Source: Bacteriovoracaceae bacterium (GTDB lineage: Bacteria; Bdellovibrionota; Bacteriovoracia; Bacteriovoracales; Bacteriovoracaceae). Taken from it: DNA of 46,621 nucleotides. Positions within the stretch are counted from its first letter, which is position 1; each line of letters starts with the position of its first letter. The stretch lies in the NCBI GenBank assembly GCA_947461145.1, contig CANHJD010000002.1, forward strand, positions 1 to 46,621. Direction: 5' to 3'. Made by a program: the position numbers and the translations under genes. A model generated the notes under the pieces. It saw only the letters and a list, made by a program, of their open reading frames with translations, did no database searches and was not told the origin of the DNA. Of the stretch, positions 34,691-42,633 are shown piece after piece.

Positions 34691-35953
34691 ATGCGAGTCT
34701 TACTCCTTATTATTTTATCCCTCAGTCAATTGGTCTTTGCCAATGATGAGATTCCTTCGCTTAAAAATGACCGGGAAGGGAAGTCTTATTACTCAGGTTA
34801 TGTTGCGAATTTTAAAATAAAGCATCTTTTAAAGAAAAAGACTCGTACAGAACTCCTTTCAATTTACCAGACGGCACTAGACAATCAAAATAAAAACAGT
34901 TTTTGTGCCTATAGCTTGAATAGAGACTTAATTTCCTCAGGTGTTGACTTGAAAGCCTTTATTTATTTTCTTAGAGAAGAAAATGAAATTGATGATGTCA
35001 CCGTTAAAATACTTCTTAAGGCAAACAAAGTTAAGACCACTGAAATTTATGAGAAAGATGATGTTTTTCTAGCTCCTCTGGATAATAGTGATAAGAATCG
35101 GGCAATCTTAAAACTGATTATGTCTTTTGAATCGAAGTTTGCGCAACGTTCTTGTTTTGATGAGGCCTATCGAAATTTAAAGAGAGAGATCCTTAAAATT
35201 AATCCTAAATTTACTCCCTCAGAATTTGAATCTCTACTTTATTATGGCTTAAATTCTAATTATCTTTCAGAAGATCTTTATACCAAGCTTGAGCAGGCGC
35301 GAGAAAATGAAATAGATCTGACAGCCTTGGATCTCTCCAGCTACCAACAAAAGATTAGGAGTCTTCGAACCCAATATCCGTTGAAGGACTCATTTGAAAA
35401 AAGCGATTTTGTAAGCCAGAAAGTTAAAAAACTTCATCTTAGCCGCCGTCAAAAACTTTTTGAAAATTATACGGATCTGCAGATCATTCTTATGGGGAAT
35501 GTGATTAAGAAGCTTAGAGAGCGTCTCGAATATGATGCTGTTCAAATCTTGGGTTTTAAAGATGGTGTGCTCCAGGAAACTTTGCCACTTGAGCCTATGG
35601 AGAGGTTTCGTTTTGCGATTAAAGTTTTAAGAAAAGAAATGAGTCTCCTTGCAATAAATAGTTTTTTTAGTGGTCGCTCGCCTGATTATATAGACTTAAT
35701 GACGGCCTCATTCGAATTGGGAATTATACCTGCTTCAGAGCTTGAGGTTGTTGCTGGGCTTGAGGATATCTGGAACCCAAAGAAGACATTTTGGGACAAG
35801 GCGGGCGTTTGGGTGCGAACATTTTCTACTGTTGCCACTATTGCGATCCCTGCTCCTTATGGTTTTATTCCTGCACTTGCTATTGTTGCCATTGAAGCAA
35901 CTGTGGGGAAAAAGAAAGATACAACTAAAACTGATCCAACGAGTATTTTTTAA
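34691..35953 (+). CDS. Secreted protein of unknown function, paired with a metalloprotease
   Basis: A 420-residue protein with a signal peptide (cleavage about residue 17, VFA). The body is mostly helical and highly charged, with no domain I recognise. A hydrophobic Pro/Ile-rich stretch near the C terminus (about residues 380-405, TVATIAIPAPYGFIPALAIVAI) could insert in a membrane. It touches the protease gene: the TAA is followed directly by ATG. The two are almost certainly co-expressed; a precursor or partner role for the protease is a guess. Confidence 0.6.
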   Translation: MRVLLLIILSLSQLVFANDEIPSLKNDREGKSYYSGYVANFKIKHLLKKKTRTELLSIYQTALDNQNKNSFCAYSLNRDLISSGVDLKAFIYFLREENEIDDVTVKILLKANKVKTTEIYEKDDVFLAPLDNSDKNRAILKLIMSFESKFAQRSCFDEAYRNLKREILKINPKFTPSEFESLLYYGLNSNYLSEDLYTKLEQARENEIDLTALDLSSYQQKIRSLRTQYPLKDSFEKSDFVSQKVKKLHLSRRQKLFENYTDLQIILMGNVIKKLRERLEYDAVQILGFKDGVLQETLPLEPMERFRFAIKVLRKEMSLLAINSFFSGRSPDYIDLMTASFELGIIPASELEVVAGLEDIWNPKKTFWDKAGVWVRTFSTVATIAIPAPYGFIPALAIVAIEATVGKKKDTTKTDPTSIF

Positions 35954-37168
35954 ATGAAAAAAACATTATTATCCTTTCTTATTCTCTTCAATACTTTCGA
36001 TCTCGCGTTCGGCAGAGAGTTTGAAGCTGTAGTTAGAAATCGTTTGAATTTTGCAAGTATTAATCAAGTAAATCTCGAAGATCTTGTTTCTGATAAAAGC
36101 TTTGATGGAGTGCATTTTAAAATAGTGAAAGGCAAGTCCAATGAAGCAGTCTCTTTTGAAGCAGATGAAGAACTTGTATTAAAGGCCGCGACAACGTATC
36201 ACCACTTAACAATTGCAAGAAATTATTTTATTAATCAAATTCAATCTAATTTTGTTTCCTCCATCCCAAAGATGATCATTAGAATTGATCATATCAATCA
36301 GTTCTCTGAGCTTGGTCACTTTGCTAACGATAATCTGTCTCCGCAGTTTAACAACGCTCTCACTATTCCGGGGGGGAAAGGACTTGCGAGCCGTGGAGTT
36401 ATCCCTTGGGAGACTGAAATTTGGTTTCGGCCCTCCAAAAAAGTGCATCTAAGTGAGCTCAACACTAATAACTTGGGGAGTGTTCAGGTTAAATCTGTAT
36501 TGCGCGAGTTTAGAAACCAAACCCATATGCAGACTTTTCAGCGTTTTCTCGCTCAATCAGTTAATATTTTTATAAATGGCACTGATCCATCCCGCATATT
36601 TTCAGTGGACCAGGTCGTGCGAACTGCCGGTTCGAGTGTCCTTATGGAGTTTGGTTATCAGTTTATTGACCCCATTTCGCAGTTAACTTCTAGAAAGTGG
36701 TACATGCTTGAAACTGCCCTTGTTCCTGAAATTATCTATCACGAATATGCTCATGCAGCCCTATCTGACCATTTAGTTTTATCCCATTCATCAGCTATTA
36801 TCGAAGGTATGGCAGATTTTTTTGCGGGGCAAATAGCGAAGTCTCCTAAACTTGCAAAGCATATTAAGAAGTACAATACGTTCAATGGTAAAAATGCCAA
36901 GAAAAAACAAGATTATATGATTCAGTTTGAAATGGGTGAGTATGCCAACACTGATTTTGTCTTTGGATTGTTGTGGGAACTCAAATCCATAATCGGCAAG
37001 GAAAAAGGTGAAGCCTTTATGTATGAACTTAGAAAATCCTTAACTACGAATTCTAGTATTCGTGGCGAGCTAACTGAAGGCATTCTTAAGACCTGCGAGA
37101 AGGTTTGTGATTCACCTTTTATTGATAAGCTCAATATTCTCAAAGCGTTAAACTTTAGAGGAATTTAG
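35954..37168 (+). CDS. Secreted zinc metalloprotease-like protein (HExxH)
   Basis: A 404-residue protein with a signal peptide (cleavage about residue 20, AFG). HEYAH at 263-267 is a zinc-protease HExxH motif, and Glu284 in IIEGMADFFAG, 17 residues beyond the second His, can be the third zinc ligand as in gluzincins. Four Cys in all are few; two sit close together near the end (KTCEKVCDS). The 260 residues before the motif are unknown. It probably cuts proteins outside the cytoplasm. I cannot assign it to a numbered peptidase family. Confidence 0.7.
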   Translation: MKKTLLSFLILFNTFDLAFGREFEAVVRNRLNFASINQVNLEDLVSDKSFDGVHFKIVKGKSNEAVSFEADEELVLKAATTYHHLTIARNYFINQIQSNFVSSIPKMIIRIDHINQFSELGHFANDNLSPQFNNALTIPGGKGLASRGVIPWETEIWFRPSKKVHLSELNTNNLGSVQVKSVLREFRNQTHMQTFQRFLAQSVNIFINGTDPSRIFSVDQVVRTAGSSVLMEFGYQFIDPISQLTSRKWYMLETALVPEIIYHEYAHAALSDHLVLSHSSAIIEGMADFFAGQIAKSPKLAKHIKKYNTFNGKNAKKKQDYMIQFEMGEYANTDFVFGLLWELKSIIGKEKGEAFMYELRKSLTTNSSIRGELTEGILKTCEKVCDSPFIDKLNILKALNFRGI

Positions 37169-37307
37169 GCCAATTGGTGTCTCTTTGGCACCAAATGAGA
37201 TGTCAGAACCTGAAAAATATTTACACCTCAACATTTTCTTTTCCCTATTGAAATTCTTACGCTAGAACTGAAATTAAGTACTTATGAAGTTAAATTCGGA
37301 GGTTATT

Positions 37308-37919
37308 GTGTTCAATAAAATCTTATCGATTGTGATGCTCTTTGCCTTTTTATCAGTCCAAACTCAGGCCGCGACCCATGAAGGTCTCAAGGCAGCTTTT
37401 GATGAACTTACTTATTCTTTAGAAACTGAGTGGGATCAGAAAGATAAATCCTTCTACGATGCTCAGATGAAGAAGTTTCTCTCTACACTAAATCAATTAC
37501 AGGCGAAGGGTTTAACTCATTCTCAATTGATGGATTTTGCTAAATCTGAAGTTAAGAATGCAAAAGTGGCAAAAGATCTAGAAACTGCTTTTAACATGGT
37601 TCAGATCAATAAAATGTCTCCATCTGAGGCGAATCAATATGTACTTGAAACATTAAAGAAGTCTTACAGTTCTGGCGCTAGTTGGGGTGGAGAGGTTTTT
37701 GTTTATATTGCAGTTGCTGCTTTAGTTGTGGCAGTTGCAGTTGCTCTGGCTTCAGGGAATTATTCTTCTGGTTCAGGTGGCTATTATAACGGTGGATATA
37801 CTAATTCTTGCTATTACCAAGATGTTTATTATTGCTCGCCTTACTGCTACAATGATTACTACTATGGCTACACTTGCTATGATGACTGTTACTGGACTTC
37901 TCAATACACTTGCTACTAA
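37308..37919 (+). CDS. Secreted protein with a Tyr/Cys-rich tail
   Basis: A 203-residue protein. I chose GTG at 37308 because GGAGG ends 5 bases upstream and the result begins with a clean signal peptide (FNKILSIVMLFAFLSVQTQA). A helical region (about residues 25-125) is followed by a Gly/Ala/Val membrane-like segment (VYIAVAALVVAVAVALASG), then a 60-residue tail of Gly, Ser and Tyr with six Cys and nearly twenty Tyr, mostly in YxC or CY pairs. The tail resembles cross-linked surface or adhesive materials, but no family is recognised. It is followed by a long two-way terminator. Confidence 0.7.
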   Translation: MFNKILSIVMLFAFLSVQTQAATHEGLKAAFDELTYSLETEWDQKDKSFYDAQMKKFLSTLNQLQAKGLTHSQLMDFAKSEVKNAKVAKDLETAFNMVQINKMSPSEANQYVLETLKKSYSSGASWGGEVFVYIAVAALVVAVAVALASGNYSSGSGGYYNGGYTNSCYYQDVYYCSPYCYNDYYYGYTCYDDCYWTSQYTCY

Positions 37920-37921
37920 AA

Positions 37922-37961
37922 ATATAAGAAAAGGGAGGTCCAAGCCTCCCTTTTCTTATAT
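37922..37961. terminator. Bidirectional terminator with a 17-bp perfect stem
   Basis: A perfect 17-bp stem (37922-37938 with 37945-37961) and a 6-nt loop, with AAGAAAAGGGAGG on one arm and its complement on the other. It ends the Tyr/Cys-rich gene on the plus strand and overlaps the last bases of the convergent NadD-like gene. Confidence 0.85.
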
Positions 37962-38753
37962 CTGATTTCTTAATTTCGTCGATGAGAGTTCTTCAAATTC
38001 GTGCCTTCCCAAAAACTCTATCCTAATATTTTTTGCCGCATCTCTTATTGGAGCAGCTATCTTCTCCCGTTCCTGATCGTCCTCAAGTCTTGAGGCCACA
38101 TAGATAGTGTCCAGACATTGAAGGAGATCCTCGGCACGAACCCAGTTTTTGATTCCTGTGAAACTATCAAAGCCCAAGAGAAGTGAAAGCCTTTTATTCG
38201 GAAAATCTTTTTTTAATTTTTCAATCCAGGTGATTGTTGGGTTCTTTTGAAATTCCACCAGAAATGAGGGAGCGATAAAGTGATTCTTTCCAAATTTTAT
38301 ATTTTTAACGAGTTCAATTATCGTCGAGACTGGTTCAAGAGTTCTTAATTCTTTAAAGGGATTTCTGTCTGGTAAAATAAAGCACAGCTTATCTTCAGGA
38401 AGTAAATTGAGACAGGCCTGATGTCCCTTGTGCCAAGGATTAAAACTTCCTCCGAAAAAAATCCATTCATCTGAATCCCTAGTAAAGAGAAGCTGGGGAC
38501 ATATCTCTTTTAATTTATCGTGATGAGGGGAGAAGGGATACCTTGCACCAACGAGATCAAGAAAACTTCTTGCCACTTTGGGTGGTAGTTCAGGGAGTAG
38601 GATAGGCCAGTTAATCATCATCATCGATGAAGTGGTAAACTCAAACTGCAAATCCTTCCATTGTAGTGGGGAATTGAGTTTTTCATAGGGTTCTAATCTA
38701 CGGGCCTTAAGAACCTCGTTTTCCAAATATAAATATAGGGCTTCCATTCTCAT
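37956..38753 (-). CDS. NadD-like nucleotidyltransferase with N-terminal extension
   Basis: A 265-residue protein whose last two thirds match nicotinate-nucleotide adenylyltransferase: GGSFNPWHKGH at 101-111 holds the HxGH motif (His108/His111), LGFDSFTGIKNW carries the conserved Gly-Phe-Asp and Trp, and LSSTKLR at the end is the (I/L)SSTxxR motif. The first 95 residues are not part of NadD (about 210 residues) and are unknown. It should attach AMP to nicotinate mononucleotide to make deamido-NAD, but the extension may change substrate or partner. It starts 1 base after the SfsA stop. Confidence 0.75.
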   Translation of the reverse strand: MRMEALYLYLENEVLKARRLEPYEKLNSPLQWKDLQFEFTTSSMMMINWPILLPELPPKVARSFLDLVGARYPFSPHHDKLKEICPQLLFTRDSDEWIFFGGSFNPWHKGHQACLNLLPEDKLCFILPDRNPFKELRTLEPVSTIIELVKNIKFGKNHFIAPSFLVEFQKNPTITWIEKLKKDFPNKRLSLLLGFDSFTGIKNWVRAEDLLQCLDTIYVASRLEDDQEREKIAAPIRDAAKNIRIEFLGRHEFEELSSTKLRNQI

Positions 38754-38754
38754 T

Positions 38755-39447
38755 TCATTCGGTAGGAATACACTTTCCTAGAGAAATCTCCTCTAGGCCC
38801 ATTTTACACTGATAGGCGATAATTTCGACCCCTGATTTTCTTGCCAGTGATAGTAGTCTTGCATACTCAGGATCAATCGTTATAGCAGGAGTAAAAATCT
38901 CAACATCTTCTCGCTGAATAACAAAAAACATAGCGGCCCTCAGTCCGCTCTTTTTGATATCAATTAATTCTTTAAGGTGCTTTTGACCCCTTTCAGTAAT
39001 GGCATCAGGGAATTGGGCCTTCCCCTCTAGCTTTAGTGTGACACTTTTTACCTCAACATAGCATGCAGGAAGAATTGGATGATTCTCGAGAAAAAAATCC
39101 ACTCTTGAGTCTCCAATCTTTTTCTCAGGAGTAATGCTCTGATAGCCTGCAAGTTCTGGAATAAGTCCGGCGTGTAACCACTCTTTAACAAGTTTATTGG
39201 CATTGCCCGTATTGACCCCAATCCAGCTTAGCCCGTTATAAGTGAGCTCCAGAGTATGGGCCATTTTTCTGCTTGGGTTTGAAGAGACTGAGAGTGCACA
39301 AGGCCAATTCGGCTCCCAGCAACCAGTCATACTACCAGTGTTTGGGACATGGGCAGTGAGGAGCTTTTGGTCTATCTCGATATCCGCCAAAAAACGTTTA
39401 TAGCGCTTAATAAGTTTTGCTTGGATTAGGGGTTGAGGCCATTTCAA
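38755..39447 (-). CDS. sfsA: SfsA family protein
   Basis: A 230-residue protein matching SfsA: HVPNTGSMTGCWEP near residue 34, the central DSRVDFFLEN and VEVKSVTL (a PD-(D/E)xK nuclease-like core), and FPDAITERGQKHLKEL. In E. coli it was named for sugar fermentation stimulation and binds DNA; its fold suggests a nuclease. The start is TTG at 39447 with GGAG 8 bases before it. The next gene on the strand is the NadD-like gene. Confidence 0.93.
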   Translation of the reverse strand: MKWPQPLIQAKLIKRYKRFLADIEIDQKLLTAHVPNTGSMTGCWEPNWPCALSVSSNPSRKMAHTLELTYNGLSWIGVNTGNANKLVKEWLHAGLIPELAGYQSITPEKKIGDSRVDFFLENHPILPACYVEVKSVTLKLEGKAQFPDAITERGQKHLKELIDIKKSGLRAAMFFVIQREDVEIFTPAITIDPEYARLLSLARKSGVEIIAYQCKMGLEEISLGKCIPTE

Positions 39448-39506
39448 TTAGTATGCTCCTGTTTCGCACCGCGCTTAAGAGAGAAATCTCTGCCTCTATC
39501 GTGTTT

Positions 39507-39623
39507 GGTTTAATTTAGTATTAACTTTTAATTAAACTAGACCGAATTAAACTATCCATAGATTTAGACAGATTCGCGAGTTTAAAGTTAGAATAGGCCG
39601 AAAATTAGTCTATCTGGTTTAAT
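39507..39623. promoter_or_regulatory. Four GTTTAAT-type boxes upstream of citrate synthase
   Basis: The same box occurs at 39507-39514 (GGTTTAAT, plus), 39530-39537 and 39545-39552 (AATTAAAC, minus orientation) and 39616-39623 (GGTTTAAT, plus). A weaker GTTTAAA is at 39579-39585. The spacing and alternating orientation suggest sites for a regulator of gltA. Confidence 0.5.
39565..39594 (+). promoter_or_regulatory. Candidate sigma70-type promoter of gltA
   Basis: TAGACA (39565-39570), 18 bases, TAGAAT (39589-39594): 5 of 6 matches in both hexamers. The start would be near 39601, giving a leader of about 50 nt. Confidence 0.55.
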
Positions 39624-39649
39624 CTCAAATACATTTTAAGGAGTTTCCC

Positions 39650-40927
39650 ATGTCTGAAAAGGCAAAACTTATTTTAGGCGAAAAGACATTCGAATTGCCG
39701 GTATTTACTGGTACTGAAGGCGAGAAGGCGATTGATATCACAAAGCTTCGTGCAGATACAGGCTATGTGACACTTGATTCTGGCTATATGAATACTGGTG
39801 CCTGTACTTCTTCAGTTACATTCCTAGATGGGGAGCAGGGAATTCTAAAATATCGTGGATATTCAATTGAAGAAATTGCTGAAAAGTCATCTTTTCTTGA
39901 ATCTTCGTATCTTGTTTTTTACGGGAAGCTTCCAACTGCTGCTGAATTAAAGGCTTTTGAAGAGCGTATTGCTTCATTTGATGATGTTCCTGAGGGCATT
40001 AAGACGATGATTAAGGCGTTTCCAAAAGATGCTCATCCAATGGCGATCCTTTCATCTAATATGGTTTCTCTTTCAGCTTACTACCATGATCTCTGTGCGC
40101 AGGATTTAAATGCTGCTCAAAAAGATACTGTGATTGCCCAGCTAATGGGTCAATTGAAAGTGATGAGTGCTTATGCTTTCCGCCACTCTCAAGGAAAAGA
40201 ATTTGTAAAATCAAACAAGTCTATGGATTACTGTTCTGACTTCATTCATATGATGACTGGCTCTGATAAAGTTGATCCAAAAGTTGCGAAGGCCCTAGAT
40301 ATTCTTCTCATCCTTCACGTGGATCATGAGCAGAACTGTTCAACTTCATCAGTTAGACTTGTTGGTTCATCTAAAGCAAATATTTTTGCCACAATCTCTG
40401 CTGGTATTGATGCTCTTTGGGGACCCCTTCATGGAGGTGCAAACCAGGCTGTTCTAGAGATGCTTGAAGAAATTAAGAACTCTGGAAAGGATTACCAATC
40501 ATTTCTAGCAGAAGTAAAAGATAAGAATTCTTCTTCTCGTTTGATGGGATTTGGTCACCGTGTTTATAAGAACTTTGATCCACGAGCTAAGATCATCAAA
40601 GTTGCTTGTGACTCAGTTCTAGCAACTCTAGGTGTAAAAGATCCACTTCTTGATATTGCTAAAGGTCTTGAAGAGGTTGCTCTCAAAGATGAGTACTTCG
40701 TCTCAAGAAAGCTCTATCCAAACGTAGATTTCTACTCAGGAATTATTTATCGCGCTTTGGGAATTCCTACTAATATGTTCACAGTTATGTTTGCTATGGG
40801 ACGCCTTCCAGGCTGGATGGCCCAATGGAAAGAAATGGTGGAACAACCAGGATTTAAAATCTGTCGCCCTCGTCAAATTTTCACGGGTGATACCTCGAAT
40901 AAATATAAAGATATCAAATCTCGCTAA
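39650..40927 (+). CDS. gltA: Citrate synthase (type II)
   Basis: A 425-residue citrate synthase of the long Gram-negative type. It condenses oxaloacetate and acetyl-CoA to start the TCA cycle. The active site is visible in HVDHEQNCSTS, WGPLHGGANQAV and GFGHRVYKNFDPRAK, the last with the catalytic His and the arginines. It has an N-terminal domain with the motif LRADTGYVTLDSGY as in hexameric, NADH-sensitive enzymes. AAGGAG precedes the ATG. It stands alone with its own promoter and terminator. Confidence 0.96.
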   Translation: MSEKAKLILGEKTFELPVFTGTEGEKAIDITKLRADTGYVTLDSGYMNTGACTSSVTFLDGEQGILKYRGYSIEEIAEKSSFLESSYLVFYGKLPTAAELKAFEERIASFDDVPEGIKTMIKAFPKDAHPMAILSSNMVSLSAYYHDLCAQDLNAAQKDTVIAQLMGQLKVMSAYAFRHSQGKEFVKSNKSMDYCSDFIHMMTGSDKVDPKVAKALDILLILHVDHEQNCSTSSVRLVGSSKANIFATISAGIDALWGPLHGGANQAVLEMLEEIKNSGKDYQSFLAEVKDKNSSSRLMGFGHRVYKNFDPRAKIIKVACDSVLATLGVKDPLLDIAKGLEEVALKDEYFVSRKLYPNVDFYSGIIYRALGIPTNMFTVMFAMGRLPGWMAQWKEMVEQPGFKICRPRQIFTGDTSNKYKDIKSR

Positions 40928-40930
40928 CTA

Positions 40931-40953
40931 AAGGGCCCCGAAAGGGGCCTTTT
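40931..40953 (+). terminator. Rho-independent terminator of gltA
   Basis: GGCCCC (40934-40939), GAAA tetraloop, GGGGCC (40944-40949), followed by TTTTC; the stem extends by A-U pairs at the base. It lies 6 bases after the stop. Confidence 0.9.
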
Positions 40954-41052
40954 CTATTTAAATCGGCAATTCTTTCCCTTATTAAACTTTTCTCATAATT
41001 ACTTCCTCTAGGATAAGCAATCAACCGACAAGTAATCATCCTGGAGATGACT

Positions 41053-41382
41053 ATGAAAGCGGTAATTGCATTAATTTTGGCCTTTTCTTTATTCGAAGTA
41101 TCGGCCGTTGAAATCCAAGTTCATAAGATGAAAAAGTCGCCTGGCTATGATGAGCGATATGATTTAAATACATCAATGGATGAAAAGATTGTTGTTGATT
41201 GTCAGAGCTTCGTTCAGGGTCTTCTCTTTGGTGAAGTAGGCGAGAGTGTTGTCATGCTTCCTGAATGGGAGTGCGATGAGCTTATTGTGGATATGAAAAA
41301 AAGTGTCTCTCGTTTTAAAAAGCACTGCCTCGAAGTTGATCGAGACAGGGCCGTCATGGATTCACATCAAACATGTAAATAA
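41053..41382 (+). CDS. Small secreted protein with cysteines
   Basis: A 109-residue protein with a signal peptide (cleaved at about residue 17, VSAVE). I chose ATG at 41053 since GGAG lies 6-7 bases upstream; an ATG at 41047 would sit directly on that site. The mature part has four Cys (VDCQSF, EWECDE, KHCLE and HQTCK), enough for two disulfides. No family is recognised. It is the next gene after the gltA terminator, with no neighbour in the same direction until the LysR gene. Confidence 0.6.
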   Translation: MKAVIALILAFSLFEVSAVEIQVHKMKKSPGYDERYDLNTSMDEKIVVDCQSFVQGLLFGEVGESVVMLPEWECDELIVDMKKSVSRFKKHCLEVDRDRAVMDSHQTCK

Positions 41383-41408
41383 GATTCATCTTTTAAAAGT
41401 TTAAAAAA

Positions 41409-41528
41409 TTACCTCCGGAAATTTTCGTGACCGTACGGCAACTCAAAATGATGCATCGATTGAGTCGGTTTTAATGCACATGAAACCATTGAGGTGATAA
41501 TAATAAACATAACAAGACGATAGAACAT
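41409..41528 (-). CDS. 39-residue candidate lipoprotein
   Basis: The frame runs from ATG at 41528 to TAA at 41409. GGGAG sits 5-6 bases before the ATG. The start MFYRLVMFIIITSMVSC is a short lipoprotein signal with Cys17 as the lipidated residue (-3 position Met is unusual), followed by a 22-residue mature peptide ending HENFRR. A TATAAC lies about 12 bases upstream as a possible -10, with TTAAAC 16 bases before that. Small lipoproteins of this kind are common entericidin-like or unknown genes. The ORF is short, so confidence is moderate. Confidence 0.55.
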   Translation of the reverse strand: MFYRLVMFIIITSMVSCALKPTQSMHHFELPYGHENFRR

Positions 41529-41569
41529 AGTAACTCCCTTGTGTTATATGTTTCAGTCTTGCCAGTTTA

Positions 41570-41635
41570 ACTTCCGTCCGGAGGAAATACCTCGTAATGA
41601 CGTTTCGGAAGTCTCCACGAGGAGAAGGCTACTCC
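41570..41635. ncRNA. Possible pseudoknot-forming structured region
   Basis: ACTTCCG (41570-41576) pairs with CGGAAGT (41606-41612), and CCTCGT (41590-41595) pairs with ACGAGG (41617-41622), giving the crossed order of an H-type pseudoknot. A small hairpin GGAG/CTCC (41621-41635) competes with the second stem. The strand and any transcript are unknown. Confidence 0.3.
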
Positions 41636-41753
41636 CTGAAGCTTAAGACTATTATGGGGAAACTCGGTAGTTTGATCAAATAGATAATAATTAATGAATT
41701 GTTCGCTTTTATCGATGTAGTCTTCATGATACTATTTCTTAAAGAGGTAATCC

Positions 41754-42626
41754 ATGAATTCTATGAATTTACACCATTTAAGATATTTTATGACAATCGC
41801 AGATGAAGGCTCCCTTTCAGCTGCATCCAAGAAACTCCTCGTTGGTCAGCCCGCTCTAAGTGCTCAGTTGAAAAGCTTTGAAGATTGGCTAGGTATTAAA
41901 CTCTTCGATAGGATTGGAAAAAAATTAGTTCTGACCCAAAGAGGGGAGTATGTTTTGAAGTATGCCAAAGCAATCCGTAGTCTTGAAGAAGAGTTATTGG
42001 CAAATATCAGTCACGCGGGTGAGCTTTCTAAACGAGAATTTGTTGTTGGTGCCCAAGAATCTGTGCCCAAGGCTATTTTGGCCCAAGCTATATTACTGAT
42101 TAATAAATCTAAAAAGGTAAAACTAAAGATTTTAGAAGGTACAGGAGATGAACTTTTTCAGCTCCTCGTTAATCATAAAATTGATTTTTTTATTGGAAAC
42201 TTCAGACCTCTCAATCAGACAAAAGAAATACTTTATCAATCACTAGGTAAAGAGTCGGTCTCTGTGTGGGGAGCAAAAAAGTTCAACACTTTGAAAAGAA
42301 ATTTTCCAAAGTCTTTGGAGAAGAAATCTTTCGTTTTACCTGGATTTCAAAACCAGCTAAGGCACGACTTTGAGAGGTTTATGCTCCAAAATGGTCTTGG
42401 GTTTGATGTTCCTGTTGAGGCGCAAGATACAGCACTCTTAAAAGAGTTAGCAATAAAAGGTGAAGGGTTAGTGATTCTGGGAGATGAAAGTGCGAAGGCG
42501 CTTTTGAAAAGTGGTCAAATCGTAAAAATTGGCTCTCTTCCTGGTATTAAGGAAGAATACTGGTTTGGAGTTGTAAAAAAGAATCTTGATAACGAATCGA
42601 TTCAGTCCTTGATGGACGCCTTTTAG
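41754..42626 (+). CDS. LysR family transcriptional regulator
   Basis: A 290-residue regulator with the N-terminal winged helix-turn-helix: LHHLRYFMTIADEGSLSAASKKL, then LLVGQPALSAQLKSFEDWLGIKLFDR. The C-terminal part has the effector domain (EFVVGAQESVPKAILAQAI and KGEGLVILGDE). The sequence near residue 60-75 (LTQRGEYVLKYAKAI) is like NhaR, the Na+/H+ antiporter regulator, but this is not decisive. AGAGG precedes the ATG. The next gene, 7 bases downstream, is a methyltransferase, so it may not control a divergent neighbour. Confidence 0.9.
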   Translation: MNSMNLHHLRYFMTIADEGSLSAASKKLLVGQPALSAQLKSFEDWLGIKLFDRIGKKLVLTQRGEYVLKYAKAIRSLEEELLANISHAGELSKREFVVGAQESVPKAILAQAILLINKSKKVKLKILEGTGDELFQLLVNHKIDFFIGNFRPLNQTKEILYQSLGKESVSVWGAKKFNTLKRNFPKSLEKKSFVLPGFQNQLRHDFERFMLQNGLGFDVPVEAQDTALLKELAIKGEGLVILGDESAKALLKSGQIVKIGSLPGIKEEYWFGVVKKNLDNESIQSLMDAF

Positions 42627-42633
42627 GACCGTT

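Larger units (their letters stand above)
41383..41753. other. 371-base stretch with one small ORF and possible RNA structure
   Basis: The left part (41409-41528) holds a 39-residue minus-strand lipoprotein ORF, described separately. The middle part, 41570-41635, holds interleaved inverted repeats. The last 100 bases before the LysR gene are AT-rich and show no clear element other than AGAGG before its ATG. Confidence 0.5.

Noticed and set aside
37174-37194. TTGGTG/CACCAA hairpin after the protease gene
   Set aside because: The stem is short and no U-tract follows, so I did not call it a terminator.
41754-42626. Naming the LysR gene nhaR
   Set aside because: There is resemblance near the end of the helix-turn-helix region, but no Na+/H+ antiporter gene lies nearby and the effector domain could not be compared.
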